Below are positions 12,852 through 26,651 of a DNA stretch of 64,000 nucleotides, one piece after another. A program made the position numbers and the translations under genes. The notes beneath the pieces were generated by a model. That model was not told where the DNA came from, did no database searches, and was given only the letters and a program-made list of their open reading frames with translations. Each line of letters starts with the position of its first letter. Within the stretch, counting starts at the first letter, position 1. Source of the stretch: Mimachlamys varia (Eukaryota; Mollusca; Bivalvia; Pectinida; Pectinidae); contig OX392532.1 of the NCBI GenBank assembly GCA_947623455.1, positions 48,983,058 to 49,047,057 on the forward strand, in the 5' to 3' direction.

Positions 12852-15025
12852 CTTAAGTATCTCGTCACACATACCTCTGTATCTTGTCATACAAACTTCT
12901 CTATCATGTCACACATACCTCTGTGTCTCGTCACACATATTTTTGTATCTTGTCACACAGACCTCGGTATTTGTTCACACAGACTTCTGTATCTTGTCAC
13001 ACAGACTTCTGTATCTTATCATACAAAGACTTCTGTTTCTCGTTATGCAGATTTCTGTATCTCGTCACACAGACTCCTGTATCTTATCATACAAAGACTT
13101 CTGTTTCTCGTTACAAAGACTTCTGTATCTCGTCACACAGACTTCTGTATCTTTTCAAACGGACTTCTGTATCATGTTACACATACTTCTGTATCTCGTC
13201 ACACCGACTTCTGTATCTTTTCACATAGATTTCTTCGTTTTCACACATACTTCTGTATGTTGTCACACATATTTCTGTATTTGTCACACAGACTTCTGTA
13301 TCATGTCACATGGACTTGTGTATCGTGTTACACATATTTCTTTTTTTTCACACAGACCTTAGTATTTGTTCACAGAGACTTCTGTATATTTGTCACACAT
13401 ACTTCTGTATCTTGTCACATGGACTTGTGTATCGTGTCACACATATTTCTGTATCTCGTTACACAGCCTTCTGTATTTCGTCATACAGCTTTCTGTATCT
13501 TGTCACACAGCTTTCTGTATCTTGTCACACAAAGACTTCTGTTTCTCGTTACCCAGACTTCTGTTTCCCCTCATATAAACTTCTGTATCTTGTCACACGG
13601 ACTCCTGTATCTTTTAAAACAGACTTCTGTATCATGTTACACATACTTCTGTATCTCGTCACACCGACTTCTGTATCTTTTCACATAGGTTTCATCGTTT
13701 TCACACATACTTCTGTATTTGTCATACAGACTTCTGTATCATATCACATGGACTTGTGTATCGTGTTACACATATTTCTGGGTTTTTTCATACAGACCTT
13801 AGTATTTGTTCACACTGATTGCTGTATATTTGTCACACATACTTCTGTATCTTGTCACATGGACTTGTGTATCGTCTCACACATATTTTTGTATCTCGTT
13901 ACACAACTTTCTGTAACTCGTCACACAGCTTTCTGTATCTTGTCACACAAAGACTTCTGTTTCTCGTTACACAGACTTCTGTTTCCCGTCAAACATACTT
14001 CTGTAACTCGTCACACAGCTTTCTGTATCTTGTCACACAAAGACTTCTGTTTCTCGTTACACAGACTTCTGTTTCCCGTCAAACATACTTCTGTATCTCG
14101 TCACACAGACTTCTGTATTTGTCACACAGGCTTCTGTATCTTGTCACACAGACCTCGGTATTTGTACATACAGACTTCTCTATCATATCACACATACTTT
14201 TGTATCTTGTCACACATACTTTTGTATTTGTCACACAGAATTATGTATCTTGTCACACACAGACTTCTGTATTTCGTCACACAGATTTCTGTATCTTGTA
14301 ACACAGACATATGTATTTTGTAACACATATGTCTGTAACTTGTCACACAGACATCGGTATTTGTTCACACAGACTTCTGTATCTTGTCACACATATTTCT
14401 GTATCTTGTCACACATACTTTTGTATCTCGTCACACGGACTTCTGTATCTTGTCACACAGACTTCTTCATAGTCACATAGACTTCTGTATCTTGTCACAC
14501 AGACCTCGGTATCTTGTAACACAGACTTCTCTATCTTGTCACACAGACTTCTGTATTTGTCTCACAGGCTTCTGTATCTTGTCACACAGACCTCGGTATT
14601 TGTACACACAGACTTATCTATCATATCACACATACTTCTGTATCTTATCGAAAAAAAGTTCTGTTTATCGTTACACAGATTTTTGTATCTTGTCACACAG
14701 ACTTCTGTATATTTGTCGAACATACTTCTGTTTCTTGTCACACAAAGACTTCTGTTTCTCGTTACACAGACTTCTGTTTCCCGTCACACGGACTTCTGTA
14801 TCTAGTCACAAATATTTCTGTATCTTGTCACAAATACTTCTTCATATTCACACAGACTTATTCATAGTCACACAAACTTCTTCATAGTCACACAAACCTC
14901 GGTATTTGTTCACACAGACTTTTGCATCTTGTCACACTTACCTCTGTTTCTCGTCACACGGACTTCTTCATTGTCACACATACTTCTAAATCTTGTTACA
15001 CTGACTTCTGTATTTGTCACATAGA
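12852..15025 (+). repeat. HOR unit H7, 2174 bp, full type A
   Basis: This appears to be an exact copy of H6: same length, same T8 (13341-13348), same CACACTGATTGCTG and the same translations in all three forward frames. A7 run 14651-14657. Identity over two kilobases implies a very recent duplication or conversion. Confidence 0.94.
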
Positions 15026-17200
15026 CTTAAGTATCTCGTCACACATACCTCTGTATCTTGTCATACAAACTTCTCTATCATGTCACACATACCTCTGTGT
15101 CTCGTCACACATATTTTTGTATCTTGTCACACAGACCTCGGTATTTGTTCACACAGACTTCTGTATCTTGTCACACAGACTTCTGTATCTTATCATACAA
15201 AGACTTCTGTTTCTCGTTATGCAGATTTCTGTATCTCGTCACACAGACTCCTGTATCTTATCATACAAAGACTTCTGTTTCTCGTTACAAAGACTTCTGT
15301 ATCTCGTCACACAGACTTCTGTATCTTTTCAAACGGACTTCTGTATCATGTTACACATACTTCTGTATCTCGTCACACCGACTTCTGTATCTTTTCACAT
15401 AGATTTCTTCGTTTTCACACATACTTCTGTATGTTGTCACACATATTTCTGTATTTGTCACACAGACTTCTGTATCATGTCACATGGACTTGTGTATCGT
15501 GTTACACATATTTCTTTTTTTTTCACACAGACCTTAGTATTTGTTCACAGAGACTTCTGTATATTTGTCACACATACTTCTGTATCTTGTCACATGGACT
15601 TGTGTATCGTGTCACACATATTTCTTTATCTCGTTACACAGCCTTCTGTATTTCGTCACACAGCTTTCTGTATCTTGTCACACAGCTTTCTGTATCTTGT
15701 CACACAAAGACTTCTGTTTCTCGTTACCCAGACTTCTGTTTCCCCTCATATAAACTTCTGTATCTTGTCACACGGACTCCTGTATCTTTTAAAACAGACT
15801 TCTGTATCATGTTACACATACTTCTGTATCTCGTCACACCGACTTCTGTATCTTTTCACATAGGTTTCATCGTTTTCACACATACTTCTGTATTTGTCAT
15901 ACAGACTTCTGTATCATATCACATGGACTTGTGTATCGTGTTACACATATTTCTGGGTTTTTCCATACAGACCTTAGTATTTGTTCACACAGATTGCTGT
16001 ATATTTGTCACACATACTTCTGTATCTTGTCACATGGACTTGTGTATCGTCTCACACATATTTTTGTATCTCATTACACAGCTTTCTGTAACTCGTCACA
16101 CAGCTTTCTGTATCTTGTCACACAAAGACTTCTGTTTCTCGTTACACAGACTTCTGTTTCCCGTCAAACATACTTCTGTAACTCGTCACACAGCTTTCTG
16201 TATCTTGTCACACAAAGACTTCTGTTTCTCGTTACACAGACTTCTGTTTCCCGTCAAACATACTTCTGTATCTCGTCACACAGACTTCTGTATTTGTCAC
16301 ACAGGCTTCTGTATCTTGTCACACAGACCTCGGTATTTGTACATACAGACTTCTCTATCATATCACACATACTTTTGTATCTTGTCACACATACTTTTGT
16401 ATTTGTCACACAGAATTATGTATCTTGTCACACACAGACTGCTGTATTTCGTCACACAGATTTCTGTATCTTGTAACACAGACATATGTATTTTGTAACA
16501 CATATGTCTGTAACTTGTCACACAGACATCGGTATTTGTTCACACAGACTTCTGTATCTTGTCACACATATTTCTGTATCTTGTCACACATACTTTTGTA
16601 TCTCGTCACACGGACTTCTGTATCTTGTCACACAGACTTCTTCATAGTCACATAGACTTCTGTATCTTGTCACACAGACCTCGGTATCTTGTAACACAGA
16701 CTTCTCTATCTTGTCACACAGACTTCTGTATTTGTCTCACAGGCTTCTGTATCTTGTCACACAGACCTCGGTATTTGTACACACAGACTTATCTATCATA
16801 TCACACATACTTCTGTATATTATCGAAAAAAAGTTCTGTTTATCGTTACACAGATTTTTGTATCTTGTCACACAGACTTCTGTATATTTGTCGAACATAC
16901 TTCTGTTTCTTGTCACACAAAGACTTCTGTTTCTCGTTACACAGACTTCTGTTTCCCGTCACACGGACTTCTGTATCTTGTCACAAATATTTCTGTATCT
17001 TGTCACAAATACTTCTTCATATTCACACAGACTTATTCATAGTCACACAAACTTCTTCATAGTCACACAAACCTCGGTATTTGTTCACACAGACTTTTGC
17101 ATCTTGTCACACTTACCTCTGTTTCTCGTCACACGGACTTCTTCATTGTCACACATACTTCTAAATCTTGTTACACTGACTTCTGTATTTGTCACATAGA
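15026..17200 (+). repeat. HOR unit H8, 2175 bp, full type A
   Basis: Length is 2166 plus T9 (15515-15523). It differs from H7 by a small set of substitutions that H9-H11 share: TTTCTTTATCTCG near 15630, GGGTTTTTCCATAC, CACACAGATTGCTG and TATCTCATTACACAG. CAGACTGCTG near 16436 is private within this run. A7 run 16826-16832, preceded by TATATTATCG. Confidence 0.92.
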
Positions 17201-19376
17201 CTTAAGTATCTCGTCACACATACCTCTGTATCTTGTCATACAAACTTCTCTATCATGTCACACATACCTCTGTGTCTCGTCACACATATTTTTGTATCTT
17301 GTCACACAGACCTCGGTATTTGTTCACACAGACTTCTGTATCTTGTCACACAGACTTCTGTATCTTATCATACAAAGACTTCTGTTTCTCGTTATGCAGA
17401 TTTCTGTATCTCGTCACACAGACTCCTGTATCTTATCATACAAAGACTTCTGTTTCTCGTTACAAAGACTTCTGTATCTCGTCACACAGACTTCTGTATC
17501 TTTTCAAACGGACTTCTGTATCATGTTACACATACTTCTGTATCTCGTCACACCGACTTCTGTATCTTTTCACATAGATTTCTTCGTTTTCACACATAAT
17601 TCTGTATGTTGTCACACATATTTCTGTATTTGTCACACAGACTTCTGTATCATGTCACATGGACTTGTGTATCGTGTTACACATATTTCTTTTTTTTTTC
17701 ACACAGACCTTAGTATTTGTTCACAGAGACTTCTGTATATTTGTCACACATACTTCTGTATCTTGTCACATGGACTTGTGTATCGTGTCACACATATTTC
17801 TTTATCTCGTTACACAGCCTTCTGTATTTCGTCACACAGCTTTCTGTATCTTGTCACACAGCTTTCTGTATCTTGTCACACAAAGACTTCTGTTTCTCGT
17901 TACCCAGACTTCTGTTTCCCCTCATATAAACTTCTGTATCTTGTCACACGGACTCCTGTATCTTTTAAAACAGACTTCTGTATCATGTTACACATACTTC
18001 TGTATCTCGTCACACCGACTTCTGTATCTTTTCACATAGGTTTCATCGTTTTCACACATACTTCTGTATTTGTCATACAGACTTCTGTATCATATCACAT
18101 GGACTTGTGTATCGTGTTACACATATTTCTGGGTTTTTCCATACAGACCTTAGTATTTGTTCACACAGATTGCTGTATATTTGTCACACATACTTCTGTA
18201 TCTTGTCACATGGACTTGTGTATCGTCTCACACATATTTTTGTATCTCATTACACAGCTTTCTGTAACTCGTCACACAGCTTTCTGTATCTTGTCACACA
18301 AAGACTTCTGTTTCTCGTTACACAGACTTCTGTTTCCCGTCAAACATACTTCTGTAACTCGTCACACAGCTTTCTGTATCTTGTCACACAAAGACTTCTG
18401 TTTCTCGTTACACAGACTTCTGTTTCCCGTCAAACATACTTCTGTATCTCGTCACACAGACTTCTGTATTTGTCACACAGGCTTCTGTATCTTGTCACAC
18501 AGACCTCGGTATTTGTACATACAGACTTCTCTATCATATCACACATACTTTTGTATCTTGTCACACATACTTTTGTATTTGTCACACAGAATTATGTATC
18601 TTGTCACACACAGACTTCTGTATTTCGTCACACAGATTTCTGTATCTTGTAACACAGACATATGTATTTTGTAACACATATGTCTGTAACTTGTCACACA
18701 GACATCGGTATTTGTTCACACAGACTTCTGTATCTTGTCACACATATTTCTGTATCTTGTCACACATACTTTTGTATCTCGTCACACGGACTTCTGTATC
18801 TTGTCACACAGACTTCTTCATAGTCACATAGACTTCTGTATCTTGTCACACAGACCTCGGTATCTTGTAACACAGACTTCTCTATCTTGTCACACAGACT
18901 TCTGTATTTGTCTCACAGGCTTCTGTATCTTGTCACACAGACCTCGGTATTTGTACACACAGACTTATCTATCATATCACACATACTTCTGTATATTATC
19001 GAAAAAAAGTTCTGTTTATCGTTACACAGATTTTTGTATCTTGTCACACAGACTTCTGTATATTTGTCGAACATACTTCTGTTTCTTGTCACACAAAGAC
19101 TTCTGTTTCTCGTTACACAGACTTCTGTTTCCCGTCACACGGACTTCTGTATCTTGTCACAAATATTTCTGTATCTTGTCACAAATACTTCTTCATATTC
19201 ACACAGACTTATTCATAGTCACACAAACTTCTTCATAGTCACACAAACCTCGGTATTTGTTCACACAGACTTTTGCATCTTGTCACACTTACCTCTGTTT
19301 CTCGTCACACGGACTTCTTCATTGTCACACATACTTCTAAATCTTGTTACACTGACTTCTGTATTTGTCACATAGA
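17201..19376 (+). repeat. HOR unit H9, 2176 bp, full type A
   Basis: Length is 2166 plus T10 (17690-17699). It carries CACATAATTCTG near 17592, shared with H10, H11 and H13. The T10 length keeps an open frame running through the tract, so one 525-codon frame spans 17097-18674. This reflects homopolymer length and not coding. A7 run 19002-19008. Confidence 0.92.
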
Positions 19377-21947
19377 CTTAAGTATCTCGTCACACATACC
19401 TCTGTATCTTGTCATACAAACTTCTCTATCATGTCACACATACCTCTGTGTCTCGTCACACATATTTTTGTATCTTGTCACACAGACCTCGGTATTTGTT
19501 CACACAGACTTCTGTATCTTGTCACACAGACTTCTGTATCTTATCATACAAAGACTTCTGTTTCTCGTTATGCAGATTTCTGTATCTCGTCACACAGACT
19601 CCTGTATCTTATCATACAAAGACTTCTGTTTCTCGTTACAAAGACTTCTGTATCTCGTCACACAGACTTCTGTATCTTTTCAAACGGACTTCTGTATCAT
19701 GTTACACATACTTCTGTATCTCGTCACACCGACTTCTGTATCTTTTCACATAGATTTCTTCGTTTTCACACATAATTCTGTATGTTGTCACACATATTTC
19801 TGTATTTGTCACACAGACTTCTGTATCATGTCACATGGACTTGTGTATCGTGTTACACATATTTCTTTTTTTTTTCACACAGACCTTAGTATTTGTTCAC
19901 AGAGACTTCTGTATATTTGTCACACATACTTCTGTATCTTGTCACATGGACTTGTGTATCGTGTCACACATATTTCTTTATCTCGTTACACAGCCTTCTG
20001 TATTTCGTCACACAGCTTTCTGTATCTTGTCACACAGCTTTCTGTATCTTGTCACACAAAGACTTCTGTTTCTCGTTACCCAGACTTCTGTTTCCCCTCA
20101 TATAAACTTCTGTATCTTGTCACACGGACTCCTGTATCTTTTAAAACAGACTTCTGTATCATGTTACACATACTTCTGTATCTCGTCACACCGACTTCTG
20201 TATCTTTTCACATAGGTTTCATCGTTTTCACACATACTTCTGTATTTGTCATACAGACTTCTGTATCATATCACATGGACTTGTGTATCGTGTTACACAT
20301 ATTTCTGGGTTTTTCCATACAGACCTTAGTATTTGTTCACACAGATTGCTGTATATTTGTCACACATACTTCTGTATCTTGTCACATGGACTTGTGTATC
20401 GTCTCACACATATTTTTGTATCTCATTACACAGCTTTCTGTAACTCGTCACACAGCTTTCTGTATCTTGTCACACAAAGACTTCTGTTTCTCGTTACACA
20501 GACTTCTGTTTCCCGTCAAACATACTTCTGTAACTCGTCACACAGCTTTCTGTATCTTGTCACACAAAGACTTCTGTTTCTCGTTACACAGACTTCTGTT
20601 TCCCGTCAAACATACTTCTGTATCTCGTCACACAGACTTCTGTATTTGTCACACAGGCTTCTGTATCTTGTCACACAGACCTCGGTATTTGTACATACAG
20701 ACTTCTCTATCATATCACACATACTTTTGTATCTTGTCACACATACTTTTGTATTTGTCACACAGAATTATGTATCTTGTCACACACAGACTTCTGTATT
20801 TCGTCACACAGATTTCTGTATCTTGTAACACAGACATATGTATTTTGTAACACATATGTCTGTAACTTGTCACACAGACATCGGTATTTGTTCACACAGA
20901 CTTCTGTATCTTGTCACACATATTTCTGTATCTTGTCACACATACTTTTGTATCTCGTCACACGGACTTCTGTATCTTGTCACACAGACTTCTTCATAGT
21001 CACATAGACTTCTGTATCTTGTCACACAGACCTCGGTATCTTGTAACACAGACTTCTCTATCTTGTCACACAGACCTCGGTATTTGTACACACAGACTTA
21101 TCTATCATATCACACATACTTTTGTATCTTGTCACACATACTTTTGTATTTGTCACACAGAATTATGTATCTTGTCACACACAGACTTCTGTATTTCGTC
21201 ACACAGATTTCTGTATCTTGTAACACAGACATATGTATTTTGTAACACATATGTCTGTAACTTGTCACACAGACATCGGTATTTGTTCACACAGACTTCT
21301 GTATCTTGTCACACATATTTCTGTATCTTGTCACACATACTTTTGTATCTCGTCACACGGACTTCTGTATCTTGTCACACAGACTTCTTCATAGTCACAT
21401 AGACTTCTGTATCTTGTCACACAGACCTCGGTATCTTGTAACACAGACTTCTCTATCTTGTCACACAGACTTCTGTATTTGTCTCACAGGCTTCTGTATC
21501 TTGTCACACAGACCTCGGTATTTGTACACACAGACTTATCTATCATATCACACATACTTCTGTATATTATCGAAAAAAAGTTCTGTTTATCGTTACACAG
21601 ATTTTTGTATCTTGTCACACAGACTTCTGTATATTTGTCGAACATACTTCTGTTTCTTGTCACACAAAGACTTCTGTTTCTCGTTACACAGACTTCTGTT
21701 TCCCGTCACACGGACTTCTGTATCTTGTCACAAATATTTCTGTATCTTGTCACAAATACTTCTTCATATTCACACAGACTTATTCATAGTCACACAAACT
21801 TCTTCATAGTCACACAAACCTCGGTATTTGTTCACACAGACTTTTGCATCTTGTCACACTTACCTCTGTTTCTCGTCACACGGACTTCTTCATTGTCACA
21901 CATACTTCTAAATCTTGTTACACTGACTTCTGTATTTGTCACATAGA
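19377..21947 (+). repeat. HOR unit H10, 2571 bp, full type A plus 395-bp insertion
   Basis: Length is 2166 plus T10 (19866-19875) plus 395. The extra 395 bp lies between the repeated CACATATTTC anchors at 20911 and 21306. Near 21080-21130 the TTTGTACACAC block is followed by the ACTTTTGTATC monomers that normally follow TTTGTACATAC, so the unit re-enters its own CATATG region before finishing. A7 run 21573-21579. The H9-H11 cores read identically. Confidence 0.92.
20911..21700 (+). repeat. 395-bp partial-unit duplication
   Basis: The segment from the CACATATTTC anchor through CTTCTTCATAGTC, TTTGTACACAC, CATATG and back is present twice in tandem (20911-21305 and 21306 onward). The step of 395 equals the spacing of the two TTTGTACNNAC blocks in a unit lacking the 43-bp dimer (23255 to 23650 in H11). 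That is the product expected when these two blocks pair out of register. Confidence 0.85.
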
Positions 21948-24080
21948 CTTAAGTATCTCGTCACACATACCTCTGTATCTTGTCATACAAACTTCTCTAT
22001 CATGTCACACATACCTCTGTGTCTCGTCACACATATTTTTGTATCTTGTCACACAGACCTCGGTATTTGTTCACACAGACTTCTGTATCTTGTCACACAG
22101 ACTTCTGTATCTTATCATACAAAGACTTCTGTTTCTCGTTATGCAGATTTCTGTATCTCGTCACACAGACTCCTGTATCTTATCATACAAAGACTTCTGT
22201 TTCTCGTTACAAAGACTTCTGTATCTCGTCACACAGACTTCTGTATCTTTTCAAACGGACTTCTGTATCATGTTACACATACTTCTGTATCTCGTCACAC
22301 CGACTTCTGTATCTTTTCACATAGATTTCTTCGTTTTCACACATAATTCTGTATGTTGTCACACATATTTCTGTATTTGTCACACAGACTTCTGTATCAT
22401 GTCACATGGACTTGTGTATCGTGTTACACATATTTCTTTTTTTTTTCACACAGACCTTAGTATTTGTTCACAGAGACTTCTGTATATTTGTCACACATAC
22501 TTCTGTATCTTGTCACATGGACTTGTGTATCGTGTCACACATATTTCTTTATCTCGTTACACAGCCTTCTGTATTTCGTCACACAGCTTTCTGTATCTTG
22601 TCACACAGCTTTCTGTATCTTGTCACACAAAGACTTCTGTTTCTCGTTACCCAGACTTCTGTTTCCCCTCATATAAACTTCTGTATCTTGTCACACGGAC
22701 TCCTGTATCTTTTAAAACAGACTTCTGTATCATGTTACACATACTTCTGTATCTCGTCACACCGACTTCTGTATCTTTTCACATAGGTTTCATCGTTTTC
22801 ACACATACTTCTGTATTTGTCATACAGACTTCTGTATCATATCACATGGACTTGTGTATCGTGTTACACATATTTCTGGGTTTTTCCATACAGACCTTAG
22901 TATTTGTTCACACAGATTGCTGTATATTTGTCACACATACTTCTGTATCTTGTCACATGGACTTGTGTATCGTCTCACACATATTTTTGTATCTCATTAC
23001 ACAGCTTTCTGTAACTCGTCACACAGCTTTCTGTATCTTGTCACACAAAGACTTCTGTTTCTCGTTACACAGACTTCTGTTTCCCGTCAAACATACTTCT
23101 GTAACTCGTCACACAGCTTTCTGTATCTTGTCACACAAAGACTTCTGTTTCTCGTTACACAGACTTCTGTTTCCCGTCAAACATACTTCTGTATCTCGTC
23201 ACACAGACTTCTGTATTTGTCACACAGGCTTCTGTATCTTGTCACACAGACCTCGGTATTTGTACATACAGACTTCTCTATCATATCACACATACTTTTG
23301 TATCTTGTCACACATACTTTTGTATTTGTCACACAGAATTATGTATCTTGTCACACACAGACTTCTGTATTTCGTCACACAGATTTCTGTATCTTGTAAC
23401 ACAGACATATGTATTTTGTAACACATATGTCTGTAACTTGTCACACAGACATCGGTATTTGTTCACACAGACTTCTGTATCTTGTCACACATATTTCTGT
23501 ATCTTGTCACACATACTTTTGTATCTCGTCACACGGACTTCTGTATCTTGTCACACAGACTTCTTCATAGTCACATAGACTTCTGTATCTTGTCACACAG
23601 ACCTCGGTATCTTGTAACACAGACTTCTCTATCTTGTCACACAGACCTCGGTATTTGTACACACAGACTTATCTATCATATCACACATACTTCTGTATCT
23701 TATCGAAAAAAAGTTCTGTTTATCGTTACACAGATTTTTGTATCTTGCCACACAGACTTCTGTATATTTGTCGAACATACTTCTGTTTCTTGTCACACAA
23801 AGACTTCTGTTTCTCGTTACACAGACTTCTGTTTCCCGTCACACGGACTTCTGTATCTTGTCACAAATATTTCTGTATCTTGTCACAAATACTTCTTCAT
23901 ATTCACACAGACTTATTCATAGTCACACAAACTTCTTCATAGTCACACAAACCTCGGTATTTGTTCACACAGACTTTTGCATCTTGTCACACTTACCTCT
24001 GTTTCTCGTCACACGGACTTCTTCATTGTCACACATACTTCTAAATCTTGTTACACTGACTTCTGTATTTGTCACATAGA
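21948..24080 (+). repeat. HOR unit H11, 2133 bp, type A lacking 43-bp dimer
   Basis: Length is 2166 minus 43 plus T10 (22437-22446). The missing 43 bp is the TTTGTCTCACAGG monomer and the next monomer, which should lie near 23640. The core matches H9 and H10. TATCTTGCCACACAG near 23745 appears first here and recurs in H12-H15, H21, H23, H28 and H29. A7 run 23706-23712. Confidence 0.92.
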
Positions 24081-26651
24081 CTTAAGTATCTCGTCACACA
24101 TACCTCTGTATCTTGTCATACAAACTTCTCTATCATGTCACACATACCTCTGTGTCTCGTCACACATATTTTTGTATCTTGTCACACAGACCTCGGTATT
24201 TGTTCACACAGACTTCTGTATCTTGTCACACAGACTTCTGTATCTTATCATACAAAGACTTCTGTTTCTCGTTATGCAGATTTCTGTATCTCGTCACACA
24301 GACTCCTGTATCTTATCATACAAAGACTTCTGTTTCTCGTTACAAAGACTTCTGTATCTCGTCACACAGACTTCTGTATCTTTTCAAACGGACTTCTGTA
24401 TCATGTTACACATACTTCTGTATCTCGTCACACCGACTTCTGTATCTTTTCACATAGATTTCTTCGTTTTCACACATACTTCTGTATGTTGTCACACATA
24501 TTTCTGTATTTGTCACACAGACTTCTGTATCATGTCACATGGACTTGTGTATCGTGTTACACATATTTCTTTTTTTTTCACACAGACCTTAGTATTTGTT
24601 CACAGAGACTTCTGTATATTTGTCACACATACTTCTGTATCTTGTCACATGGACTTGTGTATCGTGTCACACATATTTCTTTATCTCGTTACACAGCCTT
24701 CTGTATTTCGTCACACAGCTTTCTGTATCTTGTCACACAGCTTTCTGTATCTTGTCACACAAAGACTTCTGTTTCTCGTTACCCAGACTTCTGTTTCCCC
24801 TCATATAAACTTCTGTATCTTGTCACACGGACTCCTGTATCTTTTAAAACAGACTTCTGTATCATGTTACACATACTTCTGTATCTCGTCACACCGACTT
24901 CTGTATCTTTTCACATAGGTTTCATCGTTTTCACACATACTTCTGTATTTGTCATACAGACTTCTGTATCATATCACATGGACTTGTGTATCGTGTTACA
25001 CATATTTCTGGGTTTTTTCCATACAGACCTTAGTATTTGTTCACACAGATTGCTGTATATTTGTCACACATACTTCTGTATCTTGTCACATGGACTTGTG
25101 TATCGTCTCACACATATTTTTGTATCTCATTACACAGCTTTCTGTAACTCGTCACACAGCTTTCTGTATCTTGTCACACAAAGACTTCTGTTTCTCGTTA
25201 CACAGACTTCTGTTTCCCGTCAAACATACTTCTGTAACTCGTCACACAGCTTTCTGTATCTTGTCACACAAAGACTTCTGTTTCTCGTTACACAGACTTC
25301 TGTTTCCCGTTAAACATACTTCTGTATCTCGTCACACAGACTTCTGTATTTGTCACACAGGCTTCTGTATCTTGTCACACAGACCTCGGTATTTGTACAT
25401 ACAGACTTCTCTATCATATCACACATACTTTTGTATCTTGTCACACATACTTTTGTATTTGTCACACAGAATTATGTATCTTGTCACACACAGACTTCTG
25501 TATTTCGTCACACAGATTTCTGTATCTTGTAACACAGACATATGTATTTTGTAACACATATGTCTGTAACTTGTCACACAGACATCGGTATTTGTTCACA
25601 CAGACTTCTGTATCTTGTCACACATATTTCTGTATCTTGTCACACATACTTTTATATCTCGTCACACGGACTTCTGTATCTTGTCACACAGACTTCTTCA
25701 TAGTCACATAGACTTCTGTATCTTGTCACACAGACCTCGGTATCTTGTAACACAGACTTCTCTATCTTGTCACACAGACTTCTGTATTTGTCTCACAGGC
25801 TTCTGTATCTTGTCACACAGACCTCGGTATTTGTACACACAGACTTATCTATCATATCACACATACTTTTGTATCTTGTCACACATACTTTTGTATTTGT
25901 CACACATAATTATGTATCTTGTCACACACAGACTTCTGTATTTCGTCACACAGATTTCTGTATCTTGTAACACAGACATATGTATTTTGTAACACATATG
26001 TCTGTAACTTGTCACACAGACATCGGTATTTGTTCACACAGACTTCTGTATCTTGTCACACATATTTCTGTATCTTGTCACACATACTTTTGTATCTCGT
26101 CACACGGACTTCTGTATCTTGTCACACAGACTTCTTCATAGTCACATAGACTTCTCTATCTTGTCACACAGACCTCGGTATCTTGTAACACAGACTTCTC
26201 TATCTTGTCACACAGACCTCGGTATTTGTACACACAGACTTATCTATCATATCACACATACTTCTGTATCTTATCGAAAAAAAGTTCTGTTTATCGTTAC
26301 ACAGATTTTTGTATCTTGCCACACAGACTTCTGTATATTTGTCGAACATACTTCTGTTTCTTGTCACACAAAGACTTCTGTTTCTCGTTACACAGACTTC
26401 TGTTTCCCGTCACACGGACTTCTGTATCTTGTCACAAATATTTCTGTATCTTGTCACACATACTTCTTCATATTCACACAGACTTCTTCATAGTCACACA
26501 AACCTCTTCATAGTCACACAAACCTCGGTATTTGTTCACACAGACTTTTGCATCTTGTCACACTTACCTCTGTTTCTCGTCACACGGACTTCTTCATTGT
26601 CACACATACTTCTAAATCTTGTTACACTGACTTCTGTATTTGTCACATAGA
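24081..26651 (+). repeat. HOR unit H12, 2571 bp, type A with 438-bp insertion
   Basis: The composition is 2166 minus 43 plus 438, plus one extra T in GGGTTTTTTCC (near 25010), plus T9 (24570-24578). The 438-bp extra segment lies between the anchors at 25615 and 26053 and holds TTTTATATCTCG and CACATAATTATG. CCCGTTAAAC near 25307, the extra T and both of those variants recur only in H14, making H12 and H14 duplicates. A7 run 26277-26283. Confidence 0.92.
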
